The notes under the pieces are model-generated. The model was not told where the DNA came from, did no database searches, and was given only the letters and a program-made list of their open reading frames with translations. From the NCBI GenBank assembly GCA_025964675.1, contig JAOPYI010000207.1:1-64000 (forward strand): a DNA stretch of 64,000 bases, given 5' to 3'. A program made the position numbers and the translations under genes. This stretch comes from Sphaerisporangium sp. (GTDB lineage: Bacteria; Actinomycetota; Actinomycetes; Streptosporangiales; Streptosporangiaceae). How positions within the stretch are numbered: position 1 is the stretch's first letter; each line of letters starts with the position of its first letter. This document shows positions 37,859-47,112 of this stretch, in pieces.

Positions 37859-39046
37859 ATGATGACGACCTTGAGCGGGCTCGGCGGGGGTCTGAGGACG
37901 CCTGGGCTCCGGGGGGAGGTGGGCTCCGACATGGCCACACCGATCGGTGTCACCGGGCGGCGGCATTGTGCGCGAGATGCCGGGCGATCCGGCCCCCTGC
38001 GTATCGCGATGATCGCTCCGCCGTGGTCGGAGGTGCCCCCGAGCGGTTACGGCGGCATCGAGGCGATGCTGTACGACCTCGTCGGCGGCCTGATCCGTCT
38101 GGGCCATGAGATCACCCTGATCGGGGCGGGCAGGACCACCACCAAGGTTCCGTTCCTGCGGACCTTCCTGCGGGCGCCGTCCGAGCGCATCGGCGAGACG
38201 ATGCCGGAGGTGCTGCACGCGGCGCTGGCGGCCCGCATGGTGTCCCGGCTGGACGCCGACATCGTGCACGACCACACGCTGGCGGGGCCGCTGGCCGCCA
38301 TGGGCAGGCCCATCCCGACCGTCGTGACGTGTCACGGCCCGGTGGACGGCGAGCTGGGGGAGTATTACCGCACCTTCGGCGATGACATCTCCCTGGTCTC
38401 GATCTCCCTCGCCCAGCGGACCTTCGCCCCGGACCTCAACTGGGTCGGGCAGGTGTACAACGCCGTGGACACCCGGACGTACCCGTTCACCGACCGCAAG
38501 GAGGACTGGGTCCTTTGGATCGGGCGGTTCGCCGGTGACAAGGGGGCCCACCTGGCCATCGACGCCGCCCGCGCCGCGGGCCGCCGCATCGTGCTCGCGG
38601 GCAAGCTCGTCGAGCCATCGGAGCACGCCTACTTCGAGGAGCACATCCGCCCGCGGCTCGGGCCCGACGCGCGGTACGAGGGGGAGGCGGACATCGTGCG
38701 CAAGCGCCAGCTCATGGCGGCGGCACGCTGCCTGCTCTTCCCCATCACCTGGCAGGAGCCCTTCGGCCTGGTGATGATCGAGGCCATGGCCTGCGGGACC
38801 CCGGTGGTCGCGTTGGGGCTCGGGGCCGTGCCTGAGGTGGTGGTGGACGGCGTGACCGGGTTCATCCGGCGGTTCCCTCACGAGCTGCCGGAGGCCATCG
38901 AGGCCGTAGGCGATCTGAGGCCGAGGGACAGCCGCAGGCACGTCGAGCGCGACTTCGACGTCATGTCGATGGCGGTGGGGTACGACCGCGTCTACCGCCA
39001 GGTCGTCACGCGGGCCGCGTCGCTGCCGGGCCCCCGCGTCGGATGA
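37859..39046 (+). CDS. Glycosyltransferase family 4 (GT-B)
   Basis: A 395-residue glycosyltransferase. The N-domain has PPSGYGGIEAMLYDLVGGLIRLGHEITLIG and the C-domain the nucleotide-sugar site EPFGLVMIEAMACGTPVVAL-GLGAVPEVVVDGVTGF. The acceptor and sugar are unknown; GT4 members near glycogen genes sometimes build alpha-glucans or related polymers, and one could be GlgM-like. It starts 2 nt after the debranching stop (ATG 37859 or 37862), so coupled expression is likely; ATG 37931 is an alternative after GGGAGG. Confidence 0.82.
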   Translation: MMTTLSGLGGGLRTPGLRGEVGSDMATPIGVTGRRHCARDAGRSGPLRIAMIAPPWSEVPPSGYGGIEAMLYDLVGGLIRLGHEITLIGAGRTTTKVPFLRTFLRAPSERIGETMPEVLHAALAARMVSRLDADIVHDHTLAGPLAAMGRPIPTVVTCHGPVDGELGEYYRTFGDDISLVSISLAQRTFAPDLNWVGQVYNAVDTRTYPFTDRKEDWVLWIGRFAGDKGAHLAIDAARAAGRRIVLAGKLVEPSEHAYFEEHIRPRLGPDARYEGEADIVRKRQLMAAARCLLFPITWQEPFGLVMIEAMACGTPVVALGLGAVPEVVVDGVTGFIRRFPHELPEAIEAVGDLRPRDSRRHVERDFDVMSMAVGYDRVYRQVVTRAASLPGPRVG

Positions 39047-39132
39047 GGCGCGCGCCGGTTTGTTGATCGGGCGCGCCCGTATCGTGGTGGTGCCGCACCG
39101 CGGGACCGCGATGCCGCACTGAGGAGGGCGTC

Positions 39133-39906
39133 ATGACGGACTTCGTACGTGTCGAGGTCAGCGGCAGGGTCGCGACCATCCGGCTGGACCGGCCGAAGAT
39201 GAACGCCCTCAACGGGCAGGCCCAGGAGGAGCTCGGCGTGTGCGCCCGCCAGGTGGACGCCGATCCTGGGGTGCGCGCCGTGGTGATCTACGGGGGTGAG
39301 CGGGTGTTCGCCGCCGGGGTGGACGTCAAGGAGATGGCCGACATGACTTATGCGGATATGTCGGCGCATTCAAGTGCGCTGCAGGCCTGTTTCACCGCTG
39401 TGGCGAAGATCGGCAAGCCGGTGGTGGCGGCGATCACGGGATACGCCCTCGGGGGTGGCTGCGAGCTCGCGCTCTGCGCTGACTTCCGCGTCGCCGGGGA
39501 GGGGGCCAAGCTAGGCCAGCCCGAGATCTCGCTCGGCATCATCCCCGGAGCGGGCGGCACCCAGCGGTTGCCCCGCCTGATCGGCCCCGCCCGTGCCAAG
39601 GACCTGGTATTCACGGGCCGCCATGTGGACGCCGCCGAGGCGCTCGCCATCGGCCTGGTCGACAGGGTCGTCCCCGATGCCGACGTGTACGCCGAGGCGG
39701 TCGCCCTGGCAGAGCGGTTCGCGGACGGGCCGGCCATCGCGCTGCGCGCGGCCAAGCAGGCCATCGACCACGGCCTCGACGTAGACCTCACCACGGGCCT
39801 GGAGATCGAGCGGCTCCACTTCTCGGCCCTGTTCGCCACCGAAGACGGCCAAGCCGGCCTCCGCGCCTTCACCGAGAAGACCAAACCGGAGTTCACCGGC
39901 CGCTGA
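39133..39906 (+). CDS. Enoyl-CoA hydratase/isomerase family protein
   Basis: A 257-residue crotonase-fold enzyme. The oxyanion-hole motif ALGGGCELALCADFRVA and the catalytic Glu region GQPEISLGIIPGAGGTQRLPRLIG are intact, so hydratase activity is likely. The chain-length preference is unknown. ATG 39133 follows GAGGAGGGCGTC. It is alone, with about 86 bp upstream and 129 bp downstream, and could serve fatty-acid or sterol ring degradation. Confidence 0.88.
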   Translation: MTDFVRVEVSGRVATIRLDRPKMNALNGQAQEELGVCARQVDADPGVRAVVIYGGERVFAAGVDVKEMADMTYADMSAHSSALQACFTAVAKIGKPVVAAITGYALGGGCELALCADFRVAGEGAKLGQPEISLGIIPGAGGTQRLPRLIGPARAKDLVFTGRHVDAAEALAIGLVDRVVPDADVYAEAVALAERFADGPAIALRAAKQAIDHGLDVDLTTGLEIERLHFSALFATEDGQAGLRAFTEKTKPEFTGR

Positions 39907-40021
39907 CCCACTCCCGGCTCAGTGCGGTGCCGCGACCGTCCACCGCGCAGCGGCGCCGTCAGCACCGAAAATGTGACGTAACGGTATTCGGTGGGAATTC
40001 GGGGAGATCATGTTTTACCGC

Positions 40022-40027
40022 TAGGGT
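40022..40027 (+). promoter_or_regulatory. -10 element TAGGGT for the PP-loop operon
   Basis: TAGGGT lies 8 nt before ATG 40036, the same geometry as upstream of glgP, and no ribosome site is seen. The operon may start with a leaderless mRNA. Confidence 0.5.
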
Positions 40028-40035
40028 GACCGGTC

Positions 40036-40404
40036 ATGGCGCGGTTTGTAATGCGCGTCCTGGCACCCTTGCGGGTCCGGCGCGCCATACTGGGCCGGTT
40101 CGACGGCCGTTACGTCACGCGGGCCGATCACCGGCAGGACGTCCGGGATTCGCTGTGGGAGGTCCAGGCGCTCAAGCGGGAGGTCGCGGCGCTGCGGCGC
40201 GAGGTCGACCAGTTGCGCCAGCGGGCGGCGAGCACGACCAAGCCCTCCACCGACCCGGCGCTCGCGGCCAAGGTCGAGGACGCCCACCGGCTCGCCACGG
40301 AGACGGCCTCGGCAGTGGACCACGTGCTCCAGGCCGAGGTTCTGATCTGGCAGGCCATCGACACGATGCGCGAGGCCGGGGGTTCGGACAAGGCGGCCCC
40401 ATGA
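40036..40404 (+). CDS. Small coiled-coil protein, first gene of the PP-loop operon
   Basis: A 122-residue protein I cannot place in a family. A basic start (MARFVMRVLAPLRVRRAILGRF) is followed by a clear heptad-rich coiled coil at about residues 30-70 (VRDSLWEVQALKREVAALRREVDQLRQRA) and a second helical stretch (KVEDAHRLATETASAVDHVLQAEVLIW). No transmembrane helix or signal peptide is seen. Its stop overlaps the PP-loop gene start (ATGA). A scaffold or regulator role is possible but unproven. Confidence 0.65.
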   Translation: MARFVMRVLAPLRVRRAILGRFDGRYVTRADHRQDVRDSLWEVQALKREVAALRREVDQLRQRAASTTKPSTDPALAAKVEDAHRLATETASAVDHVLQAEVLIWQAIDTMREAGGSDKAAP

Positions 40405-41642
40405 GGGTGAGCTGGACGTCCGATGGGGATCTCCGGCTGCTGGGCCTCCGGCTGGATCCCGGTGAGGATCTCACCGGCACCGTCACCGACGGCCAGCGGG
40501 TGGAGCTCGCCACCGACACCTGCCACGTACGACTGCCGCGCCCCGCGTCCCCCCGTGAAGTGTCCATCCATCCTGACCTGCTCGCCCTCGCCGCGTGGAC
40601 GGTCGTCGCTCCCTGGACGGCCGACAGGATCGTCTTCGACCGGCCGATCTCCTCCGAGCTGGCCGCCGCCCTCCACAGCGGCTGGGGCGTCGAGGCCGGG
40701 CCGGTCGGCGAGGCGCCCCGGGCACCGGGCACCGGGCTCGCGATCTCTTACAGCGGGGGCGCCGACTCGGCGGCCGTGGCCGGGATCCTGCCGGACGCGC
40801 CACTGGTCCACTTCCGCCGGGTGAGCCATCCCCGGGTCCCGAACCGGTGGACGCACTACCGGTCCGACGTGCTCGCCGAGCTGGCGGAGAAGACCGGCAG
40901 GGATGTGACCACCGTCGAGTCGGACCTGGAGTTCCTGCTGCGGCATCCCCGGCCCGGATACCCCGAGCACCACGCCGTGATGATCGGTGCCGTTCTCCTC
41001 GCGGATACCATGGACCTCGGTGGTGTGGCCCTGGGCTACGAGCTCGGCTCGCGTTGGCTGGGCGGCGGCCGGTACGTCCACAGGTACACGCCCGACAACC
41101 CCATGTGGTCGGCTCACGGGCCGTGGGGCCGCCTGTTCGCCTCGGCCGGGCTTCCTCTCGTCCTCCCCGTCGGCGGGATAAGCGAGGCGATGACGATGCG
41201 GCTGGCGCTCGGATCCCACCTGCGCGAGCAGGTGCGCTGGTGCCTGCGCGGCGACAGCCACGGCCCCTGCGGCCGGTGCGGCAAGTGCCTGTACAAGGAG
41301 CTCATCCAGGCCGCCGTCGAGCGGCGCCCGATGCGTACGACGATCACGGCGGACCGGCCGGTGGCCCGCAAGTGGCAGCAGCCCCCGCCGTACGGGGGCC
41401 AGGAGATGATCGAGTACGGCTGCGCCCACGTCCCCGGCATCGAGGACACCCCCTTCGCCAAGGCGGCCGGGTACCTCCAGACGACCCGCGAATCCACCGA
41501 ATGGCTGGAGCGGTGCTACCCTCCGGCCGTCGAGGAGATCCCCGGACCATGGCGGAAGGGGATCGAGGCGATGATGCGTGAGCGGTTCGGCTTCATGCGT
41601 CCGGAGGACATGGAGCGGGTGGAAAGCTGGGGACAGCGATGA
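40401..41642 (+). CDS. PP-loop ATPase-type protein with CXXCXXC site (MurL/QueC-like)
   Basis: A 413-residue protein. Residues 1-112 are a separate N-terminal domain; from 113 the PP-loop SYSGGADSAAV (Ser118-Ser123) begins a nucleotide-binding domain of the ATP-pyrophosphatase type. Cys281, Cys290, Cys293 and Cys296 (CLRGDSHGPCGRCGKCLYKEL) resemble a zinc site as in QueC, and the overall plan recalls the glutamyl epimerase MurL. It is unlikely to be a QueC orthologue: the N-domain and length differ and no queuosine genes are adjacent. It overlaps both neighbours by 4 bases. Function unknown; the tie to a D-aminopeptidase hints at cell-wall or D-amino-acid chemistry. Confidence 0.6.
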   Translation: MRVSWTSDGDLRLLGLRLDPGEDLTGTVTDGQRVELATDTCHVRLPRPASPREVSIHPDLLALAAWTVVAPWTADRIVFDRPISSELAAALHSGWGVEAGPVGEAPRAPGTGLAISYSGGADSAAVAGILPDAPLVHFRRVSHPRVPNRWTHYRSDVLAELAEKTGRDVTTVESDLEFLLRHPRPGYPEHHAVMIGAVLLADTMDLGGVALGYELGSRWLGGGRYVHRYTPDNPMWSAHGPWGRLFASAGLPLVLPVGGISEAMTMRLALGSHLREQVRWCLRGDSHGPCGRCGKCLYKELIQAAVERRPMRTTITADRPVARKWQQPPPYGGQEMIEYGCAHVPGIEDTPFAKAAGYLQTTRESTEWLERCYPPAVEEIPGPWRKGIEAMMRERFGFMRPEDMERVESWGQR

Positions 41643-42481
41643 AGGTTTACGTGTCGGTCGACATGGAGGGCGTGAGCGGGCTCACCGACCCGGAGGAGAT
41701 GCACGCCGGAGGCCGTGGCTACGAGCGTGGCTGCGAGCTGATGACCGCCGACGCCAACGCCGTCGTGGCGGGAGCCTTCGAGGCGGGCGCCTCCGCCGTG
41801 ATCGTCAACGACGCCCACGGCTCGACCAAGAACCTCCGAGTCGACCTGCTCGACGCGCGTGCCTCGCTGATCCGCGGCCCCGGCAAGCCGATGCGCATGG
41901 CGCAGGGCCTGTCCGCCGACTTCCAGGCCGCCTGCTTCGCCGGCTACCACGCACGGGCCGGCATCCAGCACGGAGTGCTCAACCACACGTGGATGGGCAA
42001 AGAGATCCACAACATCTACCTCAACGGCGAGGTCTGCGGGGAGACCCGGCTGGTCGCCGGGTTCGCGGGGTTCCTCGGCGTGCCGGTGGCACTGGTGACC
42101 GGCGACGAGGCGGTGTGCGAGGAGGCGCGGGCGCTCCTCGGCGACGTCGAGACCGTCGCGGTCAAGAAGGGCATCGACAGGTTCGCCGCCGAGCTGCTGC
42201 CGCCCAGCGTCTCCCAGGCGCTGATCCGTGAGGCCGCCGCGCGTGCGCTGAACCGCCTGAGCGACTTCCGGCCGCACGAGGTCACGCCGCCGTTCACGCT
42301 CGGCGTCGAGTGGAACTCCACGGCCATCGCCTCGGGCTGCTCCCTCATCCCCGGCACCCGGCAGGTGGGTCCGCGGCACACCGAGTTCACCACCGACGAC
42401 TTCCGCGACATCATGGGCCTGCTCGGCGTCTTCGCGATGATCGCGGGCCAGGTGGCCTGCGGCAGCGGCGTGTACGGCTGA
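41639..42481 (+). CDS. D-aminopeptidase, M55 family (DppA-like)
   Basis: A 280-residue zinc peptidase. MKVYVSVDMEGVSGL gives the metal ligands Asp8 and Glu10; His60 (NDAHGS) and His104 (GYHARAG) follow at the positions of B. subtilis DppA. HGVLNHTWMG supplies the active-site His region and NGEVCGE the next acid. DppA cleaves D-amino-acid-containing peptides such as D-Ala-D-Ala. It is translationally coupled to the PP-loop gene (ATGA). The peptide source, for example wall turnover, is not evident. Confidence 0.9.
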   Translation: MKVYVSVDMEGVSGLTDPEEMHAGGRGYERGCELMTADANAVVAGAFEAGASAVIVNDAHGSTKNLRVDLLDARASLIRGPGKPMRMAQGLSADFQAACFAGYHARAGIQHGVLNHTWMGKEIHNIYLNGEVCGETRLVAGFAGFLGVPVALVTGDEAVCEEARALLGDVETVAVKKGIDRFAAELLPPSVSQALIREAAARALNRLSDFRPHEVTPPFTLGVEWNSTAIASGCSLIPGTRQVGPRHTEFTTDDFRDIMGLLGVFAMIAGQVACGSGVYG

Positions 42482-42485
42482 CGCT

Positions 42486-44147
42486 GTGGAGAAAGACGGG
42501 TTACCGCGGCACTCTGACACCCTGACGCGGCGATCGTTGCTCGTCGGGATCGGTGCGGCAGGTGGCGCGGGCGCCATGTACGCCGCGATGGGAGTGCTGG
42601 GACTCGCGCCCTCCAAGGAGACGGGACCCGTACCCACCGTCGGCGGGGCCGCCGCCCCTGCGCCGTACGTCCCGCCCCAACGGTCCGACTTCTCCCTGCG
42701 CGGTGGCAGGCCCGCGACGGTGCTCGTGCTCGGTGCGGGCGTGGCCGGGCTGGCCTGCGCGTACGAGCTGGGCAAGGCCGGGTACGACTGCACGGTGCTG
42801 GAGGCGCGCGACCGGGTGGGCGGGCGCAGCATGACCCTGCGTGGCGGCGACGCCGTGACCGAGCTGCCGGCCCGGGTCCACTCCGGCACCACACAGGCCG
42901 CGGCCACCCTGGGAGCCGGTGAGACGCAGCAGGTGACCTTCGGCGCCGGAACGTACTTCAACGCCGGCCCTGCCCGGATCGCCCAGTGGATGGTGACGCT
43001 GGACTACTGCCGTGAGCTTGGCGTCCCTCTCGAGGTGTTCGTCAACGCCAACGCCAGCGCCTACATCCTCACAGAGGGCATGAAGGCGCCCGTACGCGCC
43101 CGTACGGCCCGCGCGGACGCCTACGGGTACGTCTCCGAACTGCTGGCCAAGGCGACCGACGCGGGGGCCCTCGACGCCCGCCTGAGCGACGCCGACAAGG
43201 AACGCCTGCTGGACTTCCTGTCCGACTTCGGGGAGATCGGCGAATCATACGGGTACACCGGCGGCGATCGGCGGGGCTACCGCGTGAACCCCGGGGTCGG
43301 GGCGGGCACCGGTCTCGGCACGCCGCCGTCGCTGACCGAGGTGCTGAGCCAGGCTCTCGGCCGGATGCTGACCATGGACGCCGGCTACGAGCAGGCCATG
43401 CCGATGTTCCAGCCCGTGGGCGGGATGGACGGCATCGTCCGCGCACTGGCGGCCCAGGTGGGTGCCGAACGCATACGGACCGGCACACGGGTGACGAGGA
43501 TCATGAACAGGCCGGAGGGCGTGGAGGTCACCTTCGACGGCGGCGCCCCCCTGAAGGCGGACTACTGCGTCGCGGCCCTTCCCCCGCACCTTCTCGCCAG
43601 GATCCCCGGCAACCTCGGCGCCGACGTCAGGACGGCGCTCGCCACCCCGGTCCCGATGTCGGCGGGCAAGCTCGGGCTGGAGTACGGCCGGCGCTGGTGG
43701 GAGATCGAGGACCGCGTGTACGGCGGCGCCACCGAGACCGACCTGGACGTGGGCCACATCTGGTACCCCTCCTACGGGTTCCACACCGAGCGCGGCCTGA
43801 TCGTGGGCTACTACAACACAGGCGAGGACGCCGAGACGTACAACGCGCTGCCCCACCGCGAGCGCCTGCGCCGGGCCCTCGCGCAGGGCCGCAGGGTCCA
43901 CGGCGGGAAGTACGGCACCGACCTGATCGCGAGCGTCTCGGTCGCCTGGCGGCGGCAGCCGCACATCGAGGGCTCCTGGGTTCGCTGGCCGTCGCTGAGC
44001 GGGTTCACGCTTCTCCAGCGTCCCGCCGGGCGGGTGTACTTCGCGGGCGACTGGCTGACCCACCTGATCGCCTGGCAGGCGGGGGCCTTCGAGTCCGCCC
44101 GTAAGGTGGTCACCGAGCTTCACCACCGCGTACTGAAGGAGGGGTGA
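42486..44147 (+). CDS. Flavin amine oxidase, Tat-exported
   Basis: A 553-residue FAD enzyme of the monoamine/L-amino-acid oxidase type. Arg15-Arg16 (TLTRRSLLVGIGAAGGAGAM) is a Tat signal, so it is probably exported folded with FAD. The dinucleotide site ATVLVLGAGVAGLACAYELGKAGYDCTVLEARDRVGGRS starts near residue 78, and the C-terminus has GRVYFAGDWLTHLIAWQAGAFES. GTG 42486 is 4 bp after the D-aminopeptidase stop, so it belongs to the operon. It may oxidise an amino acid or amine released by the peptidase; the substrate is unknown. Confidence 0.85.
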   Translation: MEKDGLPRHSDTLTRRSLLVGIGAAGGAGAMYAAMGVLGLAPSKETGPVPTVGGAAAPAPYVPPQRSDFSLRGGRPATVLVLGAGVAGLACAYELGKAGYDCTVLEARDRVGGRSMTLRGGDAVTELPARVHSGTTQAAATLGAGETQQVTFGAGTYFNAGPARIAQWMVTLDYCRELGVPLEVFVNANASAYILTEGMKAPVRARTARADAYGYVSELLAKATDAGALDARLSDADKERLLDFLSDFGEIGESYGYTGGDRRGYRVNPGVGAGTGLGTPPSLTEVLSQALGRMLTMDAGYEQAMPMFQPVGGMDGIVRALAAQVGAERIRTGTRVTRIMNRPEGVEVTFDGGAPLKADYCVAALPPHLLARIPGNLGADVRTALATPVPMSAGKLGLEYGRRWWEIEDRVYGGATETDLDVGHIWYPSYGFHTERGLIVGYYNTGEDAETYNALPHRERLRRALAQGRRVHGGKYGTDLIASVSVAWRRQPHIEGSWVRWPSLSGFTLLQRPAGRVYFAGDWLTHLIAWQAGAFESARKVVTELHHRVLKEG

Positions 44148-44150
44148 CCC

Positions 44151-44675
44151 ATGATGCTGGGCACGCTCGACTGGGTGTCTGCCGGGGAACGGAACGACCT
44201 GCTCGCCGCCCCGGTGGCACGGGCCGTCGCGGACATGGCCGACGAGGTCGCGGTCGCGCCGATCGACCCGGCGCTCGCCGACACCGCCGCCTTCTGCGAG
44301 CGGTACGGCGTGGCGCTCGAGGAGTCGGCCAACTGCGTGATCGTGGCGGCGAAGCGGGGCGGCGAGACGCGCTACGCGGCCGTCATGGTGCTCGCGACGA
44401 TGCGGGCCGACGTCAACGGGGTGATCCGCCGCCACCTGGACGCCCGCAAGACCTCGTTCGCCCCGCAACAGGACGCGGTCGCGATGTCGGGCATGGAGTT
44501 CGGAGGCATCACCCCCCTCGGCCTGCCCGAAGACTGGCCCGTGCTGGTGGACTCCGAGGTCGCGCGGCAGCCGTACGTCGTCATCGGCAGCGGCATCAGG
44601 GGCTCCAAGCTGGCGCTCGCAGGTGAGGCCTTGACCCGCCTGAAGACCGCTGAAGTGCTGCCTCTCGCCCAGTGA
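44151..44675 (+). CDS. YbaK/ProX-type aminoacyl-tRNA deacylase domain protein
   Basis: A 174-residue protein with the YbaK/EbsC fold. The nucleotide-free editing domain is suggested by EESANCVIVAAKRGGETRYAAVMVLATMRADVNGVIRRHLDARKTSFAPQQDAVAMSGMEFGGITPLGL, close to the Cys-tRNA(Pro) hydrolases, whose conserved Lys and Gly-Met region it retains. ATG 44151 follows GGAGGGG. It starts 3 bp after the amine oxidase stop and may be the fifth gene of that operon, though a link in function is uncertain. Confidence 0.78.
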   Translation: MMLGTLDWVSAGERNDLLAAPVARAVADMADEVAVAPIDPALADTAAFCERYGVALEESANCVIVAAKRGGETRYAAVMVLATMRADVNGVIRRHLDARKTSFAPQQDAVAMSGMEFGGITPLGLPEDWPVLVDSEVARQPYVVIGSGIRGSKLALAGEALTRLKTAEVLPLAQ

Positions 44676-44931
44676 CGTCCCAGGCTGTAAGACTTTGCGG
44701 ATATGGGAAACCCTTGGGGCCACTTCATCCGTTGTATTACCGGGGATGTGGCCTCATGGTTCATCTAAGGGGCGGTGTTCAAGCCGGTATGGTGCTATGT
44801 GCCGTCAAGGGCCGAGGGTAAATGCCCACGGTGATTTCCGGTTCGGGCATTGCGCACAGTGAGCGAAATGTGACAATTGGAGCAAGGTGCTTGCCTCCGG
44901 ACACCAGCGCCGGGGCACCGCCGGAGATCAG
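44676..44931. other. Gap before the first kinase gene, with an inverted repeat
   Basis: No gene in 256 bp. The repeat GGCCA-(CTT)-CATCC / GGATG-TGGCC (44718-44753) forms a 10-bp bulged stem and may be a terminator for the operon to the left, although it lacks a T-run. A promoter for the kinase operon must lie to its right. Confidence 0.45.
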
Positions 44932-47112
44932 ATGAATCAGGACGACCGATTGGGCCCCTACCGACTGCTTCGGCGGCTCGGTGAAGGCGGCATGGGCGTG
45001 GTGCATCTCGCGCTCGACTCCCAAGGCAGGCAGGTCGCCGTCAAGGTGCTGCGCGCCGAGGTCACCGGGGACGACGTCGCGCGCAGGAGGCTCGCGCGCG
45101 AGGTCGAGACCATGCGCCGCGTGCGGAGCAGGCACATCGCCGAGGTGGTCGACGCCGACGTGACCGGCAGCCGCCCGTACATCGTGACCCGTTACGTCCC
45201 GGGCCAGCCCTTGGACGACACGGTCAAGCAGGACGGCCCGCTCGCCGTCGGCCCGCTGCTCCGGCTGGCCCACGGCGTGGCCTCGGCGCTCGCGACCGTG
45301 CACGCGGCGGGGATCATCCACCGCGACCTCAAGCCCGGGAACGTGCTGATGCTCGACGGTGAGCCCGTTCTCATCGACTTCGGCATCGCGCAGGCCGTCG
45401 ACGCCACCCGGCTGACCCAGACCGGCATGTTCATCGGCACCCCCGGCTACCTGGCCCCCGAGATCATCGAGGGCCACGAGGCGGGTCCCCAGGTCGACGT
45501 GCACGCCTGGGCGGGCACGATGCTGATGGCCGCCACCGGCCAGCCGCCGTTCGGCAAGGGCACGCTGGAGATGGTCTTCTACAACATCACGGCGGGCAGG
45601 GCCAACGTCGACGCCGCACCCGCCATCCTTCGGCCGCTGCTCCGCGCGGCCTTCCAGCGCGATCCCGCCAAGCGGCCCACCGCCGCCGACCTCGCCGCGC
45701 AGCTCTCCCGGCTCGTCGCCCCGCGCCCGGGCCAGGGCCGTCCGAACGTTCCCGACGAGATCCTCACGGTGCCCGACATGTCCGGCACCCCGGCGACGGG
45801 GACGCACGAGCCGCCGCCCACGGGGACTTCCGAGCCCCGCCGCGCGGGGCAGTCGCCGGTGCCGGAGCCGCGTCCCGGCGCGGCGGCGCCCGAGGAGTAC
45901 GTCTCGCTGCTCAGCGACGCGCCGCAGGGCTCCGGAGCGGGTGACCCGTGGCCGACGGTGCGGGTGACCGGCGATGAGCTCCGCAACGCGGGCATCGCCT
46001 ACGAGAGGCCGACGGTCCGGCCGGGCGCAGGTGTTCCCGCCGGGACGGGTGCCGCCGACCTTCATCGGCCCGGCTCACCGGGCGTCCCGGCCGAGCGGGC
46101 GGGGCAGGGCGACGTGCCGACCCGGTTCGCCCCGCCGACCCCGTCCCAGCCGTGGAAGGCCGCCCAGCCCTTTCCGCTCGACCAGGGCGAGGTGCCGACC
46201 AGGCGGGTCAGGCCGGAAGAGCTGAGCGATCTCGACGCCCAAGCCAAGGCCTACCGCGCCACCCCGGCCGCCCCCGCGACGCCGACGGGCGCACCCGGTC
46301 CGGCGCGGCCGGCACCGCTGGCCCCGCCCGGGCAGTCCTCGCCCGCCGCGCGGCCGTACCACCACCAGGCGCTGTTCGAGCAGCCTCCGGACATGTTCGA
46401 GCAGACGCCGCACATCCGGCAGCAGCAGCCGGCCGCGCAGTACGTCCCGACCGTGCACCTGCCGCCGGAGGCGACGCCGGGCTTCGGCCCGCACCACGGG
46501 CGGGGCGACCTCCGGCGCTCCCCGGTGTACGGCGTGGCGAGCGTGCTCGCGCTGATCGTCGTGGTCGGCGCGGCCGTCGTGGCCCCGGTGCTGGTGTCGG
46601 TGCCGGTGCTCCTCGCGGCCGTGCTCCTGAGGGCCGCCGACATCGCCCAGCCGAGGCTCGACGCCAGGCGCCCCGCGAGCGCCGCCGCGAGCGACGTGCT
46701 GCGCGTCCTCGGGCAGCCCCTGGCGCTGGTCAAGTCCGTCGGCGTCACGGTCGCGCTCGTGCCGTACGCCCTCATCCTCGGCGTGCCGGTGGCGCTGGTG
46801 CTGACCTTCCTCGTGAAAACCGTGCCCGCGGCCACCGTTCTGAGCTGGGGAGTCGCCGTCTCCCTCTGGATCATCTGCGCGGGGCCGGGTGTCGAGGGGC
46901 CGGGCCGCCAGATGAGCAGGACGCTCGCCTCCGTCTTCCCGTCGAAGGGCGCCGCCACGGCGCTCGCCTGGGTTCTCGGAGTGGTGGCCGCCCTTGTGGC
47001 GGTATACACGGTCAGCACGCTCGTCTGGCCGTCGATGGAGGCACTCTGGAATCCAGTGGACATGGGTATGTGGCGGCAACGAGTTGAAGACCTGCGGTCG
47101 CAGGCGGGATGA
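44932..47112 (+). CDS. Ser/Thr protein kinase 1, with C-terminal membrane module
   Basis: A 726-residue Hanks-type kinase. The catalytic domain covers about residues 9-275: GEGGMG, Lys38 (VAVKVL), HRDLKPGN (Asp132), DFG (Asp149) and the activation loop GTPGYLAPE. A Pro/Gly-rich linker to about residue 525 follows, then several hydrophobic segments (YGVASVLALIVVVGAAVV; LVKSVGVTVALVPYALILGVP; AATALAWVLGVVAALVAVYTV). There is no PASTA repeat. ATG 44932 follows CCGGAG with 5 nt. Its stop overlaps the start of kinase 2 (ATGA). Confidence 0.88.
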   Translation: MNQDDRLGPYRLLRRLGEGGMGVVHLALDSQGRQVAVKVLRAEVTGDDVARRRLAREVETMRRVRSRHIAEVVDADVTGSRPYIVTRYVPGQPLDDTVKQDGPLAVGPLLRLAHGVASALATVHAAGIIHRDLKPGNVLMLDGEPVLIDFGIAQAVDATRLTQTGMFIGTPGYLAPEIIEGHEAGPQVDVHAWAGTMLMAATGQPPFGKGTLEMVFYNITAGRANVDAAPAILRPLLRAAFQRDPAKRPTAADLAAQLSRLVAPRPGQGRPNVPDEILTVPDMSGTPATGTHEPPPTGTSEPRRAGQSPVPEPRPGAAAPEEYVSLLSDAPQGSGAGDPWPTVRVTGDELRNAGIAYERPTVRPGAGVPAGTGAADLHRPGSPGVPAERAGQGDVPTRFAPPTPSQPWKAAQPFPLDQGEVPTRRVRPEELSDLDAQAKAYRATPAAPATPTGAPGPARPAPLAPPGQSSPAARPYHHQALFEQPPDMFEQTPHIRQQQPAAQYVPTVHLPPEATPGFGPHHGRGDLRRSPVYGVASVLALIVVVGAAVVAPVLVSVPVLLAAVLLRAADIAQPRLDARRPASAAASDVLRVLGQPLALVKSVGVTVALVPYALILGVPVALVLTFLVKTVPAATVLSWGVAVSLWIICAGPGVEGPGRQMSRTLASVFPSKGAATALAWVLGVVAALVAVYTVSTLVWPSMEALWNPVDMGMWRQRVEDLRSQAG

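Noticed and set aside
40401-41642. QueC (preQ0 synthase) annotation for the PP-loop protein
   Set aside because: It shares the PP-loop and CXXCXXC pattern, but the N-domain, length and neighbourhood do not fit queuosine or 7-deazaguanine synthesis.
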